The notes beneath the pieces were generated by a model. The model worked only from the letters and a program-made list of their open reading frames with translations. It searched no databases and was not told the origin of the DNA. Of a stretch of DNA of 64,000 nucleotides, positions 1 through 12,500 are shown piece by piece. Made by a program: the position numbers and the translations under genes. Origin of the DNA: Lingula anatina (lineage: Eukaryota; Brachiopoda; Lingulata; Lingulida; Lingulidae); assembly GCF_001039355.2 (NCBI RefSeq), contig NW_019775646.1, forward strand, positions 167,106 through 231,105. The letters run 5' to 3'. Numbering within the stretch: the first letter of the stretch is position 1; each line of letters opens with the position of its first letter.

Positions 1-1431
1 AACTTTATTTTAAAAAGTATTTCTAGACAAAAATATTTGCCTAATTTAATTGACAATTTAATACATGTAATTTTCTGCTTCTCATTATAGAACCCTGAAT
101 TATTTCAACATTCGCGAGGAAAGGACGCTCGCAGAGCTTGATATTTTTCAAGTATACACTAAGATTACTGAGCCCCAGGGGTCACTTTAATTTTTTTTAG
201 CTCGAGCGTCCGACTTACTATCTCGAGCGCCCGACTTACTATCTCGAGGGCTCGACTTATTATCTAGAGCGCCCGACTTACGCTAACTCGGGCGCCCGAG
301 TTAATAAGCCAATTACAAACCAGCTTCAGTCAAAATGGCAGAAATAAGTAGAGACGATCTCATTACGCTTTATTTAATTTTGGACTCAAATATAAAGACA
401 TTGTATTTAGCCTAAGTGCAAAGTGTTACTGAGTTTAAGAACTCTTAAAAGGATCCTGAAGAAGAAAGGACTAGTAAAGGGCAAGAGCTAAACAGATATA
501 ATTGACATCATTGCTTTCTTGAGAGAACAGCTCATTGGATCAGGATCCCTTCGTGGATACAGGTAATTATGATCTATATGCTGTTAGGCGAGTACAAGAA
601 TTCTTTGTTGTTGAGGCCCAGAAAAATCGCCCAAAATTGGCAAGACAACAGAATGCTCACTCAAAGCTCAATGGGCACGTTTACTGAGCAACCCTGTATA
701 ATGATTTTGTAATCGATACTTGTGTTAATGGCATTACTGTACTATTTGTCTAGGAACTTGGTGTGTCTTTCTATGCTCAAGTTGTACACGAAGGACGCCG
801 ACATTAAAAATGATAATTGTACGTGACATGATATGCTTTAAAGATGGATATGAAGTCAATTTTTGCCACGAAAACCGACCAAATGAGAGCATAAAGTTTC
901 AAATAGTATAACTAAGAGAATTACTAAAAGACATTGCTTAATATTACCTGAAAATGATATTTGAACGGTTTTTCCTGCCAGCTTTCTATGCTGTATATAC
1001 ATGTTGCAGAAAAGTAGGTCATATAAGTAGGTTAAATTTCTGACCAAAAATTTAAAGAAAGAGGCAGTCTTTTATGGCTGATCCAGTGATTTATTCAGTT
1101 TACCCCTTGGCATATGAACCTAATTTGAGTTGTATAAGAAACTAGTAGAACTGGTTTATATATGTTACTGGGAATCCACGCTCCACCCATGCTCAGTTCA
1201 TATGTACCTTTAAAGAGGTAAAAACTCAAAGCATCCTTTATCTCGAATCAACCTTATGAAATGATTTTTCTTCGGTATAAGCTAGAATTAGTATGAACAT
1301 TTCTAACTCAAACTTTGCCATATCTCCCACAAATGTTCAGGTTCCAAAGTGTCCGCAAATGTATGTATATAAGATTATCATGCTCGTCTCCTTTTGCAGA
1401 GTATTTTGCATCTAAATCACTACTTACTTAC
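1..1431. other. Region 3' of gene U-A: copy-1-specific insert, no gene recognised
   Basis: Bases 1-165 and 1210-1431 align with copy 2 (about 18166-18360 and 18480-18680). The middle kilobase has no counterpart there. It holds a 21-bp minisatellite and only short ORFs without splice or family support. A further 3' exon of U-A may lie here or left of the window; I could not identify it. Confidence 0.5.
201..284. repeat. 21-bp minisatellite, four units
   Basis: Four consecutive 21-bp units start at 201, 222, 243 and 264, each close to CTCGAGCGCCCGACTTACTAT, with a decayed fifth (ACTCGGGCGCCCGAG) following. It is GC-rich against its surroundings and absent from the homologous position in copy 2. 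Confidence 0.8.
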
Positions 1432-1780
1432 CTATCAGATCGATGACAGACTGATTCTCAATGCCCAGCTGCGCCAGACACTTCCGTTCTTCTACGAGAA
1501 CGCGCGCAGTGCCGCTCACACAAAAACCCTCCACCTTTTGGCTGGCTAGCTCGCCATCCGTCTCCTTGGGATCTTCAACGACTTGCTTGAGGACATGATA
1601 CAGCGTGGCGCATGTTTCCGTCTCCACGTCTCTAGTCCATGTCTTGTTCGGACTGCTCCTGGTAATGTTCAAGGTTACCTGTATGGGCTGGGATATAATT
1701 ACATCGATGACCGGACACCTTGCGGTCAAGAATTTGAGAAGTAACTGGCCCCTGCCACGCACAGTCGCGTCATCAATCAT
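1432..1780 (-). CDS. U-A exon 11: ubiquitin-like segment, probable last or penultimate exon
   Basis: The exon opens after ATTTTCAG at 1780 in phase 0 (MIDDATVRGRG). It contains PIQVTLNITR, a helix ATLYHVLKQVVED, and LAQLGIENQSVIDL, matching the order and spacing of a ubiquitin-like domain. At 1432 there is a strong donor (G/GTAAGTAAG), but reading through adds only GK and a stop at 1424-1426. Copy 2 shows the same ambiguity. Confidence 0.6.
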
Positions 1781-4700
1781 CTGAAAATGAAAAGGTGAAA
1801 AAGACTAAGAAAACACACCAGCACGGTAGCAAACTTTATCTCAAACCTTGTAAAACTGAGTGCTTCAAATAGATTTTTACTCCTTTCTCTTGTTTAATAA
1901 TACGTTTATTTTCTTTTTTTCATTTCAAGCATTATTACCTCCGCCAAGGAGGTTATGTTTTCACCCCTGTTTGTTTGTTTGTCTGTCTGTCCTCAACATA
2001 ACTCAAAAAGTTATGGATGAATTTTGATGGAATTTTCAGGTTAGGTAAGAAATGGGTTAACTTAGAAGTGATTATTTTTTGGTGTTGATCTGGATCAATA
2101 ATCAATCAATAATAATTAAAAATCGCTGTCTTGGCAGAGGTCTGCGCTCTCGTAGTGCTTTTCTAGTTATATATGCTATACTGGTAACCTACGGAGTTAT
2201 AAAAGCTCACAACATCCTCCTCATCTTTAAGCAGAAGGCAGACTTGTGTTTGGTCTGTGCCAGTAGAAAAAGAATCGGTCTCCTGAAATAAATTTGGAAG
2301 TAATAAGATCAATAAACAAATACATGTATAGGATATTTTGCTAAACTGGCACACATATTAAAACATGTAATAGACGACCCCGTTAGTACAAAGCATCTTA
2401 ATTTCAAACAAAAAAAGAACTTATATACCTTTCCCTTGGTTTTTATCAGGTTCTGAACTGACTTTTCAACTTCAAGCAAGATGGTTTCATCACATAACAC
2501 GTGGATGCTGCCAAGCTTTTCCATCGTCTTGTGAGTAAGAACGGGAACTTCCATTTGTATAGGTATTAATATTAGGCTCCTACTAAGGCCAAGGTCCCTG
2601 AAAATAAAAGCATGAGTAGTGTTTACCATTCATGACAGATCCACTGTTCGTGTCAGGCAAGGACTGCGTGCGTCTTATTGACTTAACCAGTTACCATATG
2701 CTAATTTTGATTTACTATTATAAAAACTTCACTGAAAGCTTTACTTACTATGTAATTGAAGGTGAATGAATACCTGAGATGCCGGTTGCTTTGCAGCTTC
2801 TCCACTCTGTCACGAATTAAAATGAATGAGGTATCCAGCTTGCAGGAGCTATGAGTTTTAAAGTCTACCATCACTTGTTCTCTCAGGTCAGCGACCATCT
2901 TATAGGCCTCGATATTAACTTGGAGAACCAAAAAACACCCTGGCATTCGAAACTGAACATCGAACGTGAACATTGTTGGTTTTACGGTGACTTCTGACCC
3001 ATCTGAAAATCCCTCGAACGCGATGTAAATGGTTTCGTATAATTCGTCGAAGGAATACTTGCTCTCACACACACCTCTCTCTTTGTGCCGGTGTACCAAG
3101 GCAACGCCGTCCTCCTCCATCAGGCGCCGTGCCACCAAATCATTCTTCAGGTCAGAGAGAGTAATGGATGACTTCACGACCATTGTGTCTTGCCGACCAT
3201 CAAACGCGATCACTTTTAGAGACATGTCCTTCTCAATGACCACGCGTGCTCTGTAAGCTAAATTTTCTCGATATGACGAGTCACGTCGAGTCAGAATCTT
3301 AATCGCCGTGGCGCTGTCTGGACCTAGATTCAGTGCCTTTTGAACCTCACTCTTGAGATTTTGGCTTTTGAAGATGACCAACGTGACCAGTTTAGGAGGA
3401 TCAGACGCCTCAATCAACCCTTTCAACAAAAGTGCCGTAAAGCTCCTCTTCACGTTTGAACGGGATTGCTCCCTGGTGACTCTCACGTCCTCGGGACTGG
3501 GAACGCCGTACCGCGAGACGACCTCTGCAGTAACATCTGAGGAATAGCCACAGGTGAACATCTCGGTGATGACGTTCTCTGCGTCGACAGGATTAATTAC
3601 GCTAACCTCATTAGCGATTTCTCTCACCAGGACAACTTCGCAAGACGAGTCCATCCAATCCCTGTTTAGGTAAATATATAAAAAGCGCTACAAATTCATA
3701 GCCACTTAATCCACTTGAAAGAGAGAAATAACTGACTGATTCTGTTTATTTAATTCCTCGATCATTTTAATTGGACACTTATGGTGTTTTCTTTTCATCG
3801 TGGTTTCAAATTTTAATAATACAGCCTTGCCTACCAATTAAAAAGCGTGCTTTTTGAAAACAAAACGCTGGTCCCCTACCTGTAGATGGAAGAAATGGCC
3901 TTCATTTGAAAATGATAATGAGTGACGAACTGGTCTGCGAAGTTGACTACGTAGGCTTCGATATCCCTCTCAGCAGATGGCACGGAGCCAGTGACTTGTT
4001 TCACCAGATCCAACAATGTTTGTTCTGGTCCCAGATCGACAATGAGGGGTTCAGACAACACTCCTGCATAATTCTGGTGGCAGACCTTAAACTGGAGATT
4101 GGAAGAGGGTAAACTATATAAGGCATATGGAACAACATAGAGTCTGACATACAAAAACTTTAATTAGTACAATCAGGCCAATACACGACATTTAGGCCTG
4201 CAAGCAACTAGATGTAACTTATTAGTACATTTACATATAAACTTGTTCTGCAAAGTTCACAAAAATACCTAATGTTAAACCCAGCACTTATTTCCATTCT
4301 GAAACAAGTTCTGTTTAACAATAGATGATGGGCAGTAAGGATGAAAGAAGGAAAATCAAAGGCAATCGTTGGCTACCCACCGTATACACCAACTCTGGCG
4401 TGAAGGTGCATTCCAACAACCCATTCTCACTTTTCTTCTTCTCGATCCCAGAATCTTCTATCTTGGACCCTTTGGAGGTGGAATAGAACATAAACCGACG
4501 GGCCAGAGTCACCGGTCTCTCAATGGTATATTCCTCCTCGCCATTCAAAGCAAACATGCCTGCAGTATAAATAAAAATCTTTCTGAAAGGAGTTTTGTTA
4601 CACTCGGTGATATCTTAATAACAAAATAAAGGGTTTTTTAGTATGATAAGAACTTATGTTACCATAATATATACAAGGATACTGGTATGTTCAGCAAGGT

Positions 4701-7340
4701 CAGTATTACCTCAATCAATCAATTAAACAAAAAAAGTAAGATAAACTATTTGAATGAACATTTTGGAAAATAAACAGTTAAGCTACATGTTCCTGTCAGC
4801 GTTTCTTACCTATCAAGATATCATCTATCTTGACTTCAGCACGGCATCTGTTTTTTGTTCCATTTCGCAGCTGGAGACAGTAATTATACCCACTCCCCAG
4901 TTCGACGTATTCTCCTTCTGCTGTCTTAAAATGGCGCCCGCCTTCCACTTTGACTCGATAGCCATCAATTTCGAAGAAGTTTTTGGATGCAGGTTTGTAC
5001 TTTGAAGGAGCTTGGTCAAAAAAGTATTAAATACATCAGAAACATACATCAATTTGTTTGGATTATGAAAGAGCAATAAAAATTTGATTAAAGTGGTTCA
5101 TAAAAAAGCTGGAAAATCTCCCCAATAGAACGTGTTTCCGTTACTCACAAGTACACGTACACTGTATTAATTCTTACCCAATCCTTGGGCTAGCTCTTGT
5201 ATATTGTCTTTGATAGTTATCAATTCTTCCACCTGCTCTTGCTGACGGTTGGCCTAAATATACAAATAGATACATCCACAAAAATACTATGAGTCGGTCT
5301 AGTTCAAGTATCATATGAACCTTTGTAACTATTTATTCATAAAACAGCCAAGACGCAAACTGCCAACAGATGAGGATATTCTGTTTTTACTTTCTGGATG
5401 CATAAATCATAGCACCCTCTATGTCAAAGAAAAAAACAACAAAATATCAAGTTGTTACAAGTGACCAAGCTATGTATTACATATTGGAGTTACCGGTAGA
5501 AGCATTCTCACGTACAATTTGATCCAGTGTCACCTTCATCTCCAGCATGCTGCTAGCCTTCTGGTCCAGCTTCTGCAGCAGCTCACTCTGGTGGACACTT
5601 TCAGCAAACATAGCTTCAGTCAGCTGCTTTACTATCTCCTCCTTTAGTTGGTCGATGTTTTCAACGCGGGCGGTGGCTTTGAGAATCTTTGCAATGGCAT
5701 TTTGGTCGGGGAGGAGGCACTGTATGATATACAGTTCTGCCAACTCCAAAACCTAGAATCGGGTTGTGTGTAATGATTCAATAGTGGAATTTGATTGAAA
5801 AACAAAGATGGATGGCAAAATTTGTGACATGTAATAAATTATTTGGAGTGCAAACTATCATGGCCAAGGCACGAATAATAAAGTATGCTGCGGTCTGCAC
5901 AGCGATGTGGGTTTATAACAAGGTCAATTGCAATACACTGACTTAGAAGTTAAAAGAGAGAACATTTACTCGTTATTAGGTTAGAGAAAATATACATTTA
6001 TTGCATTACTCTTATATAATATAGTTTTTGTGAGTGTAGAACAGGTGTTTATTGTGTTGTCAACGATCAACACTCTTAGACCCCATTCCCGCAGTTTTAG
6101 ATCGATCTATCCCTGTGGGGAGTCTCACTAGATTATTGTCAGCTTAGCCGGCTTAAGCGTCTGTTCCGCCTACTTAAAGCTGTAAGGGGGTAATAAACTG
6201 TTGTGCGCGCTCAGCTGACTGCAATTCAGCGTGAACCCCCAGGGAGTTAGGTCAATCCGGATGGATCAATCTAAATCTCTGGGAATGCACTCTTAGGGGC
6301 CTACCTCCACAAGCTGCTCCAACAGGAAAGACTGTTCTTCGTTTTGCGCCACCAGAGAACCACCGACAATCACCTCCACATTTCTGATCACTTTCAGTAA
6401 GTCCATAGCCTCGGCTCGGAGCGTGGCGTTGGCTTTGAAGATTCCGTATACGCTGCTGATAATCCCCAGGGCAGTCTTGATATAGGGGAGCTCGTCGCCC
6501 AATCCGATCGCACCCTCTAAAATATGTTCGCCCACGTTGGTGAGACCAAATTCGTCTGCTCGCTTGAGTGCTTCGGAAAACTTATCAACTACAACCACCA
6601 CCTGGAAAAAATGCTTTCTTGATTAAAAGACAAATTGAAGATTTGGCATTCATGTTACTTACGAAAAGCGTCATTGAAAAGTTTATTGAATCTAATATAT
6701 TAGGTTTACAAATCCACCCCGATTTGACAAACAGATTCTGTTTACCATAACTCAAGGCTGGCGGGGAAGTTTGATTCTGAGTTTTAATCTTAAGAACACT
6801 GATTGAAACAATTGGGTTATACAAACTATACCTCTCTTACTTCACTTTTTAAATGCTTACTTTTTCCTGGTTTGAAACTTCGTCGCTTGGTCTGTCCACA
6901 ATATCTATGCCAGTGCCTCTGCTGAACAGTTTCATCAGCCCCGCCTGTCGCTTCAGTCGGCGGAACACCAGAGCAAGGACAGCCGCGTCTTTGGCAGATT
7001 TCCACAAGGCGACGAAGTCCTTCGTTTTCTTTTTCACGAGGCAACTTTTCATGCATTTGGTAGTCTGTCCAACCTTTTTGATATATTCAGGGTCTCTATT
7101 TTGTTGGTTGTAATACATGTGGAGCTGGTTTTCGACAACTTTCAGTTCCCCACCCAGTATAAGCGCCATTTCAGAGAGCTCTGGAGTCAAGTTTTCTGTA
7201 GCCACGGCGTTGTACATCTTGAAAATTTGTTTGACATGTTTGAAAGGTCTTTTCATATCCCAATTATCCTCGTTTGCAATAATATCTTCTGTTTCGGGCT
7301 CTGCCTTTAGATCTTGAATGTCTGGAATGGTTGATGCCAT
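1432..7340 (-). CDS. Gene U-A: unnamed multi-exon protein with helical N-terminus and ubiquitin-like segments
   Basis: Eleven coding exons read on the minus strand: 7340-6861, 6601-6305, 5752-5516, 5253-5178, 5010-4810, 4559-4381, 4091-3880, 3661-2774, 2597-2429, 2282-2193 and 1780-1432. Phases carry cleanly (0,0,0,1,1,0,2,2,0,0,1), giving about 1,059 codons. The start at 7340 sits in CCAACGATGGC; that exon has an acceptor at 7406, so a 5' UTR exon or more coding may lie upstream. Exons 1-3 are helix-rich and cysteine-poor. Exons 5-6 form one small beta domain (motifs FFEIDGYRVKVEGG, CRAEVKIDDILIG, EEYTIERP). Exons 7, 8, 9 and 11 contain beta-hairpin-plus-helix units; exon 11 ends CLAQLGIENQSVIDLIG, the usual end pattern of a ubiquitin fold. 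No signal peptide or TM, so probably cytosolic. The 3' end is uncertain: exon 11 either stops at 1424 or splices at 1432. Function unknown. Confidence 0.75.
2774..3661 (-). CDS. U-A exon 8: long exon with two or more ubiquitin-like units
   Basis: This 888-nt exon is open throughout, starts in phase 2 after the acceptor CCTAAACAG and ends at CTCAG/GTATTC. Two segments show the strand-strand-helix-strand pattern of ubiquitin folds. One is SLKVIAFDGRQDTMVVKSS followed by LSDLKNDLVARRL. The other is FDVQFRMPGCFLVLQVN followed by MVADLREQVMVDF and ILIRDRV. The copy-2 exon has the same length and no stops; most changes are conservative, which suggests purifying selection on both. Confidence 0.7.
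6079..6292. mobile_element. YTA-family MITE (copy A) beside a splice donor
   Basis: A 214-bp element with inverted ends (GACCCCATTCCC / GGGAATGCACTC plus GATCGATC-type subterminal arms) is flanked by TTA at 6076-6078 and 6293-6295. It also sits in copy 2 at 24614-24827, so it predates the duplication. Its edge lies 12 nt inside the intron that follows U-A exon 2 (donor at 6304). Confidence 0.85.
6861..7340 (-). CDS. U-A exon 1: helical N-terminal domain
   Basis: This 160-codon exon begins MASTIPDIQDLKAEP and has an acidic first 30 residues followed by amphipathic helices (FKHVKQIFKMYNAV, LSEMALILGGELKVVENQL) and a basic stretch (LVKKKTKDF). It ends at a GTAAGC donor in phase 0. With exon 2 (VDKFSEALKRADEFG, LPYIKTALGIISSVYG) it resembles the N-terminal four-helix modules of some immune or cell-death adaptors in general shape only; I see no diagnostic motif. 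Confidence 0.65.
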
Positions 7341-7440
7341 CGTTGGTGTCGCTGGTGTTAAGATGGAGTACAGGTTTTGTGAGATAGGGTTTACAACGTA
7401 AAGATCCTGAAAAATAAAAGGGTAAATCATGCTACATGAA

Positions 7441-7442
7441 GT

Positions 7443-7503
<61 letters not shown>
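7441..7503. repeat. (GT)n(GA)n compound microsatellite
   Basis: About 27 nt of GT repeats run directly into about 36 nt of GA repeats, 35 bp upstream of the acceptor of U-A exon 1. On the transcribed strand it reads as a long CT/CA tract. Copy 2 keeps only the GA part (25973-26012). Confidence 0.95.
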
Positions 7504-7505
<2 letters not shown>

Positions 7506-8387
7506 AACAGTTCACACTGTTTTATTTTTGCACAGAGAGTAAATAGGCGGCAGAAAAGTGCTGTGTATTTATTCATTTTTTAAAAACGAGAGGGATGTAT
7601 CGTCCCTCGTTCACCATATCGTTGAAGTGAAGTTACCGTTACCACTTCAATCAATAAAACTAAATACCAGCTTTATTATTGTCGAATATGCTAAATAAAT
7701 GAAGAAATATAAAATATGTTATAGAGACGTAACATTGTCACTGAGTGCCCACCAAGCATCGTTAGATGCTATTCTAAATTTTGTTCTTACTCAACATTGA
7801 GATCAATCTGCAGCGTGTGATTACCGTTGAAAGAGATACATGTAATTAGTCGGCAAGCCAAGTAGGCGGTAAAGCCCGTCATTTCAATAGCTGAAGTTCA
7901 TCAGCAGGCGAGAAATATCGGGTGACAACCGGCGCAATGACCCGAGGTGGAATATAATCATACATGGAAGTCAAAATTGACACTTTGAAAATAAAACCTA
8001 CAGGAAGTTGCAAACACACCCTCAGTGACCATCCATCACTCGGGCATTATTTAATAACCCTAAGATACCTGGATCCTAGGTTGTCCTTAACTCCGTTTGT
8101 CTGTTCGTCACCAGTCTAACTCAAAGTTTTTTTTTTTTTTGGGGGGGGGGATTTTGATGAAATTTCCAGGATAAGTCAGAAATGATCCAACTTAGGAGTG
8201 ATAAGATTTTGGTGATGATCCATCATTTAATAAACGGTTAATCATTAGTTAATTATTTGTCTTGGTGGGGGTTAGTGCTCTCAGTACTTTTCTAGTTATA
8301 ATTATTTTGAATCGGCCCCATTTCATCACAATATCCCTATATTACTCAAGAAAATGTAAACTTGTTTCCTTAGTTTCATATGTTTAT

Positions 8388-8763
8388 TCATCTTAAAAAG
8401 TCAGCCAAGCTTTCGAAATATTCACTAGTCATGTTCACAAAATTGTTTACTGGGTGCCACACCATGGGGACACAGGCAAGAAAACTGAAAGTCCGAGATA
8501 TTCTTTTCCTGTCATGAAATTCCAGAACATTGTCCCAATCGCCTGGCCAGCTAAACCGAGTCTGCCTGTTAAGCCTGTATAGGACCATCTTTCCACTTAT
8601 CAACTAGAAAATAAGCAAGGCCAGAGGACATGCGCCGCAAGTATTCTGTGTTTCCAATCGATATCGTGACTAGTATGATAAAATGCACACAGTGCCAAAT
8701 TATTTCATTGGCAGGATTGTCGATATCGTATAATATCCATTTCCAAGAACTTGCACTAGCCAT
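8388..8763 (-). pseudogene. Possible decayed membrane-protein exons
   Basis: Two neighbouring minus-strand ORFs (about 64 and 71 codons) contain hydrophobic stretches such as WHCVHFIILVTISIG and could be joined at a TTTTCTAG acceptor. In copy 2 (27380-27740) the same DNA has a 1-bp deletion and an in-frame TAG, so it is not under coding constraint there. It may be a relic or chance; no family recognised. Confidence 0.25.
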
Positions 8764-9226
8764 GTATGTTCGTTCCTTACTGGCGAGACAGGCCGGAATC
8801 CATAGCAGACGGCAGGATGTGCACTTTATGTATTGTAGCGGAGCAATGGAGAAAATAGTTAAATAGTTTTTTTTAATCCGTTTTCACCTTTCACCTCATA
8901 TATTTTCACCTTCAATAGAAATGTTGGAGCATGTGCAAAGATTAAAAAAAAGGCTACACATGACGTCAGGTGCTACTACAATGTATAGGCTAGTTTTAAA
9001 TACGCCATGTAACTTCTAACCTTATGGACTCCATTTCACTTTCGAAAACTCGTTAAAAAATCGCTACATGCCATCGTTCACATGATAACATAACTTAATT
9101 GCTGCTGATTTAGGACAATATTAATTGTCCCCAAATGATATCTACGTGGTTTCCTAACACCCTGTTTGCTACAGGCTCGTTCTACGACTGTTGTTCAGCT
9201 CTGTCAGACCTTAGGGTTTTTTCTTC

Positions 9227-9365
9227 TCTCTACCAGAGGCTAACAGAGTGATGACGTCAAATCTATGGACAAATTTTTGCTGGACTGTACAGAAAAGTGC
9301 GTATAAGTAGCTATAGATGTATCTGTGAATGTTTAGTGAAAAATCAATCTGAGGTCCTGGTAGAG
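9227..9365. mobile_element. CTCTACCAG-family MITE, copy-1 ortholog
   Basis: The ends CTCTACCAG and CTGGTAGAG are inverted, about 139 bp apart, with a conserved interior (ATCTGTGAAT). Relatives occur at 28191-28328 (copy-2 ortholog), 53271-53402 and 63433-63562. Confidence 0.65.
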
Positions 9366-9367
9366 GA

Positions 9368-9534
9368 CAGGGGCGGATCCCGAGATTTTTTTCTGACAGT
9401 CTTCAAAATTATCTTTGTTGATCCATCTTCCATTTGACCGTCTTCTGACAGAAAAAATTAGATGCCCGTCAATGTAAACTTAAAAAATATGACCGTCTTT
9501 CAGAAGACCCAGAGAGGGCTTCTGTCCACCCCTG
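9368..9534. mobile_element. CAGGGGCGGATCC-type MITE (hAT-like ends)
   Basis: A 167-bp element starts CAGGGGCGGATCC and ends near CCACCCCTG, with internal GACCGTCTTC/GAAGAC arms. It lies 2 bp from the preceding MITE. The ortholog is 28331-28498 and a third member is 28831-28998. The ends look like hAT non-autonomous elements, but no exact 8-bp target duplication is visible here. Confidence 0.6.
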
Positions 9535-12500
9535 GAGGGTACATGTATATATTTCCGGATGATTATATTTTCCCGCGTTTCGAACGGTATAGCGGGAAAA
9601 TGTATGGATGACACGGGTCAGTGAAAATGGGGACAAATGCTCAATATCTGTGCAATCATTTGATTGGTCAATCACTGGTTATGCTTAGTAGCTTTGAGGG
9701 GGTGGGTCACTTTCTTGATGGCGACCAAACTAAACTAGTAGTATTGACATTGAAGATGTTGATTATAACATTTGTTAGAAACAATGGGTACACAGAATTT
9801 CTAGAGTGGATTTTTACGGTCTAAAATGTTTTTATTCTTAGCTTTTCTCCTGGGATGTCTTGAGTTAAAAGAAAAGTTGTTATAAAGGGGGAACGTTAAG
9901 CTCGAAACAAAGAGAACCAAATATTAGTATATATTACAGTGAATGGAAGAATCATGAAAATATTGATAATTTTACGGAACAGTAATTCATATTGGTAGAT
10001 TTGTAAAGCTATGTCTGTGTCATCCAAATAATCAGATTTACAAATGTACTTTTTTCTTTTTATGATAAATAATAATTAGGTTCCAGCGTCTTGGTCGGGC
10101 CCCGCAAATGTTATATGTGCGCTATTTGGTATGTTTTGATTAAGTGGAGTTAACACAACCGGTTTTTACTGCACTGTCCTGACCTATGTATGTGTGATTA
10201 TATGTATTTCCCTTTGAAAGGCTGCTTCAAATGTGAGTGATATGGATGTGCGTTTTAGGAGTGGGGAGGGGAGCATCCTTTGCATATTTCATGTTATGTG
10301 CAAGGCAGGGTACGGTTTATTGGACCCCTCCCCTGTTTATAAGCGGACGGTACAGTGGACTGGTTACCAGGTATCTTGGCAGACGCGCACGTAAATAAAA
10401 GTATCAGTTCATTATTGTGCATTAAATAAAAGTCACCTAAAAGTACAAAGTGGGTCAAGGCTTATATCCGGGTCAGTCGAATGTTTTTATTGTTTTTGAT
10501 GAGCTGCGTTGTCTACTACAGCAGTAGAGATCCTGGACGAATTAATTTTGCTTGTCCACACTGAGAGGGACCTGTTCCCTCGGATGGTATTTTAGCTGTC
10601 ATTAGGCCACCACGTTGCCTTTGTTTTCGATCTTACTTAAGTATCTAGCATGTGAGGTCGAAAACTGAGGCAATCCAGGAGCAACAGTGGTAGACTACCA
10701 ACCACTGACTAGTGATATGGATCGAGCATTTGTGACAAATACTAGTAGACCACTGAAGCGGCAAATTGAAGATATATATTTGCAAATATACACTACACTA
10801 CATATTGCCCTCGACCTACACTTAAATATATAGCCCATTATACATTATATATGAATGCATATAAGCGCACATAGTGCACTGGTATAGTGTCAATTATGGA
10901 CAATTTCTCTACTTGAAATAGGCAACGCTGACAGAAATGAAGTCGAGTGTTTGAAAGGAAGATAAATAAATACGTTACCTCACTTCCTCAGCTTTATTTT
11001 GAATCTTCAGAACAGTCTCATCCGACTAATTTGAGTTCGATTATCCTGAAAATTTTACAGCCAGATGTCAGTGGTTGGTGAATGGCGAGCTTGTTTAAAT
11101 GCACCAGAGAATCGAAATGGCACTTTAGTATTGGTACACCGCTAATATCATTTCTCACACGGACGAGTCTAACTTCGCGGACCTGTCTCCCCTTGTTATG
11201 TCCCTCTGTGTGCGGATTGTACAATGTATAGGGACGTGTTTATCCAAGTGAAAATTGACGTCCTAAAAGCAAGGGGAAGTCGGATACATATATATAGGAG
11301 TGACTTAATCACCGAGTGCCCTGAATAATGTAACTGCAAGATGATTAATCCGAATAATGCGAGCAATATCATTTTCTATAGTATTCTTTTTGGAAGGAAG
11401 GATTAATCCAGATTTTGCTTGCATTTTCATTTTGGATTATCTATACAAAATTCTTTACCACAACATAAGAGTTATATGAACTTGGCGCGCGCCTCATAAA
11501 ATTTTTGCTATAAGATAATTTTCTCATTGTTTGGGCGGAAACCATGGATCTAGAACCCCAAATATTATCTAAGATTGTAGGCACCAAGTTGTTTCATTTC
11601 CCTTATTTTTAACGTCTTTTACTTGCTGACCTTTCTTAAGAAGTAATCGACTAATTAACGGTCGACGTTCTAGTCTGCGCTCATTTCTCGATAAAATCAA
11701 CCGCCAGAAGGTAAATTTGACACGAGAGATATTATTAAAGGGTTTGCTATTCCCGTGATACTGTAGCGTCCGAGTACAAGAATGAGTTTCCGCTTGTTAT
11801 ATAACTTGCATTCGGACGTCAATCAGTTTGGTACGCGTAAGTATTACGAGTGAAAATCTTCACACTGCTGAGAGGGTCCCAATTGGGGGATGGGGGGACC
11901 AGTATTGATCACACTTCACGGGAAATAAAGTCATCAAATCACATATTATTGTAAATAAAACTTTTTTCGTAACTCATAGAAAATGCAAGTCCGGCGAGTT
12001 GTAAATCACATATTTATCGAGTAGGGGCCTACAATAATTTCGTTTTAAGAAGGACAAATAATAAAAAAGCTGCATTTAAAAGCCATGGACGTGAGCTGCT
12101 TCACGGACCATTAAAGGACATCCGACATACCGTCAGAATGGCCTGAACGGAACCAGTCCACCCCCTCACCCCTCCAGGCTGTACGTCTCTCGTACAACCC
12201 TTCTCTGGTCACTTTCATACAGAGGTGAGACGCCTCTTTCTACACCACGCTGAGGTGAGACGCCTCACGCAGTACGCTGTACACGGCTACGCACACTCAC
12301 TCCATCAGATATAACTATAAACTGATATATCAAATCACTACTTTACACAAGCGAAACGGAGGAAAATCCAAGGGAATTAGAGCATTAGCTCTCAATCCCG
12401 AGCGTCCCACAAACAATCTCTAAGCTTTTAACTAGGGGCGCTGTCAAAACACACGTCCCCAGGGGCCCAGCCTTTGATCGTGTTATTTTGATTAGAGGTA

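Larger units (their letters stand above)
1..12115. repeat. Segmental duplication, copy 1 (left edge outside window)
   Basis: This block is repeated in the same orientation at 18166-32135. Exon, intron and intergenic sequence all align, and similarity ends abruptly near 12115 (counterpart 32135), just after a shared stretch containing AGCCATGGA and GTGAGCTGC. It carries gene U-A and about 4.7 kb upstream of it. Copy-specific indels are frequent: about 1 kb around 165-1210 and about 450 bp around 11400-11860 are missing from copy 2. By eye the exons differ at only a few percent of positions (four residue changes in the 99-residue second exon). The left boundary cannot be seen because similarity is already present at base 1. 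Confidence 0.9.

Noticed and set aside
196-290. CRISPR-like array
   Set aside because: The four 21-bp units are contiguous without spacers in a eukaryotic genome; this is a minisatellite.
3029-3547. Plus-strand ORFs opposite U-A exon 8 (and the same in copy 2)
   Set aside because: They are antisense shadows of the 888-nt coding exon, with no start context or splice sites of their own.
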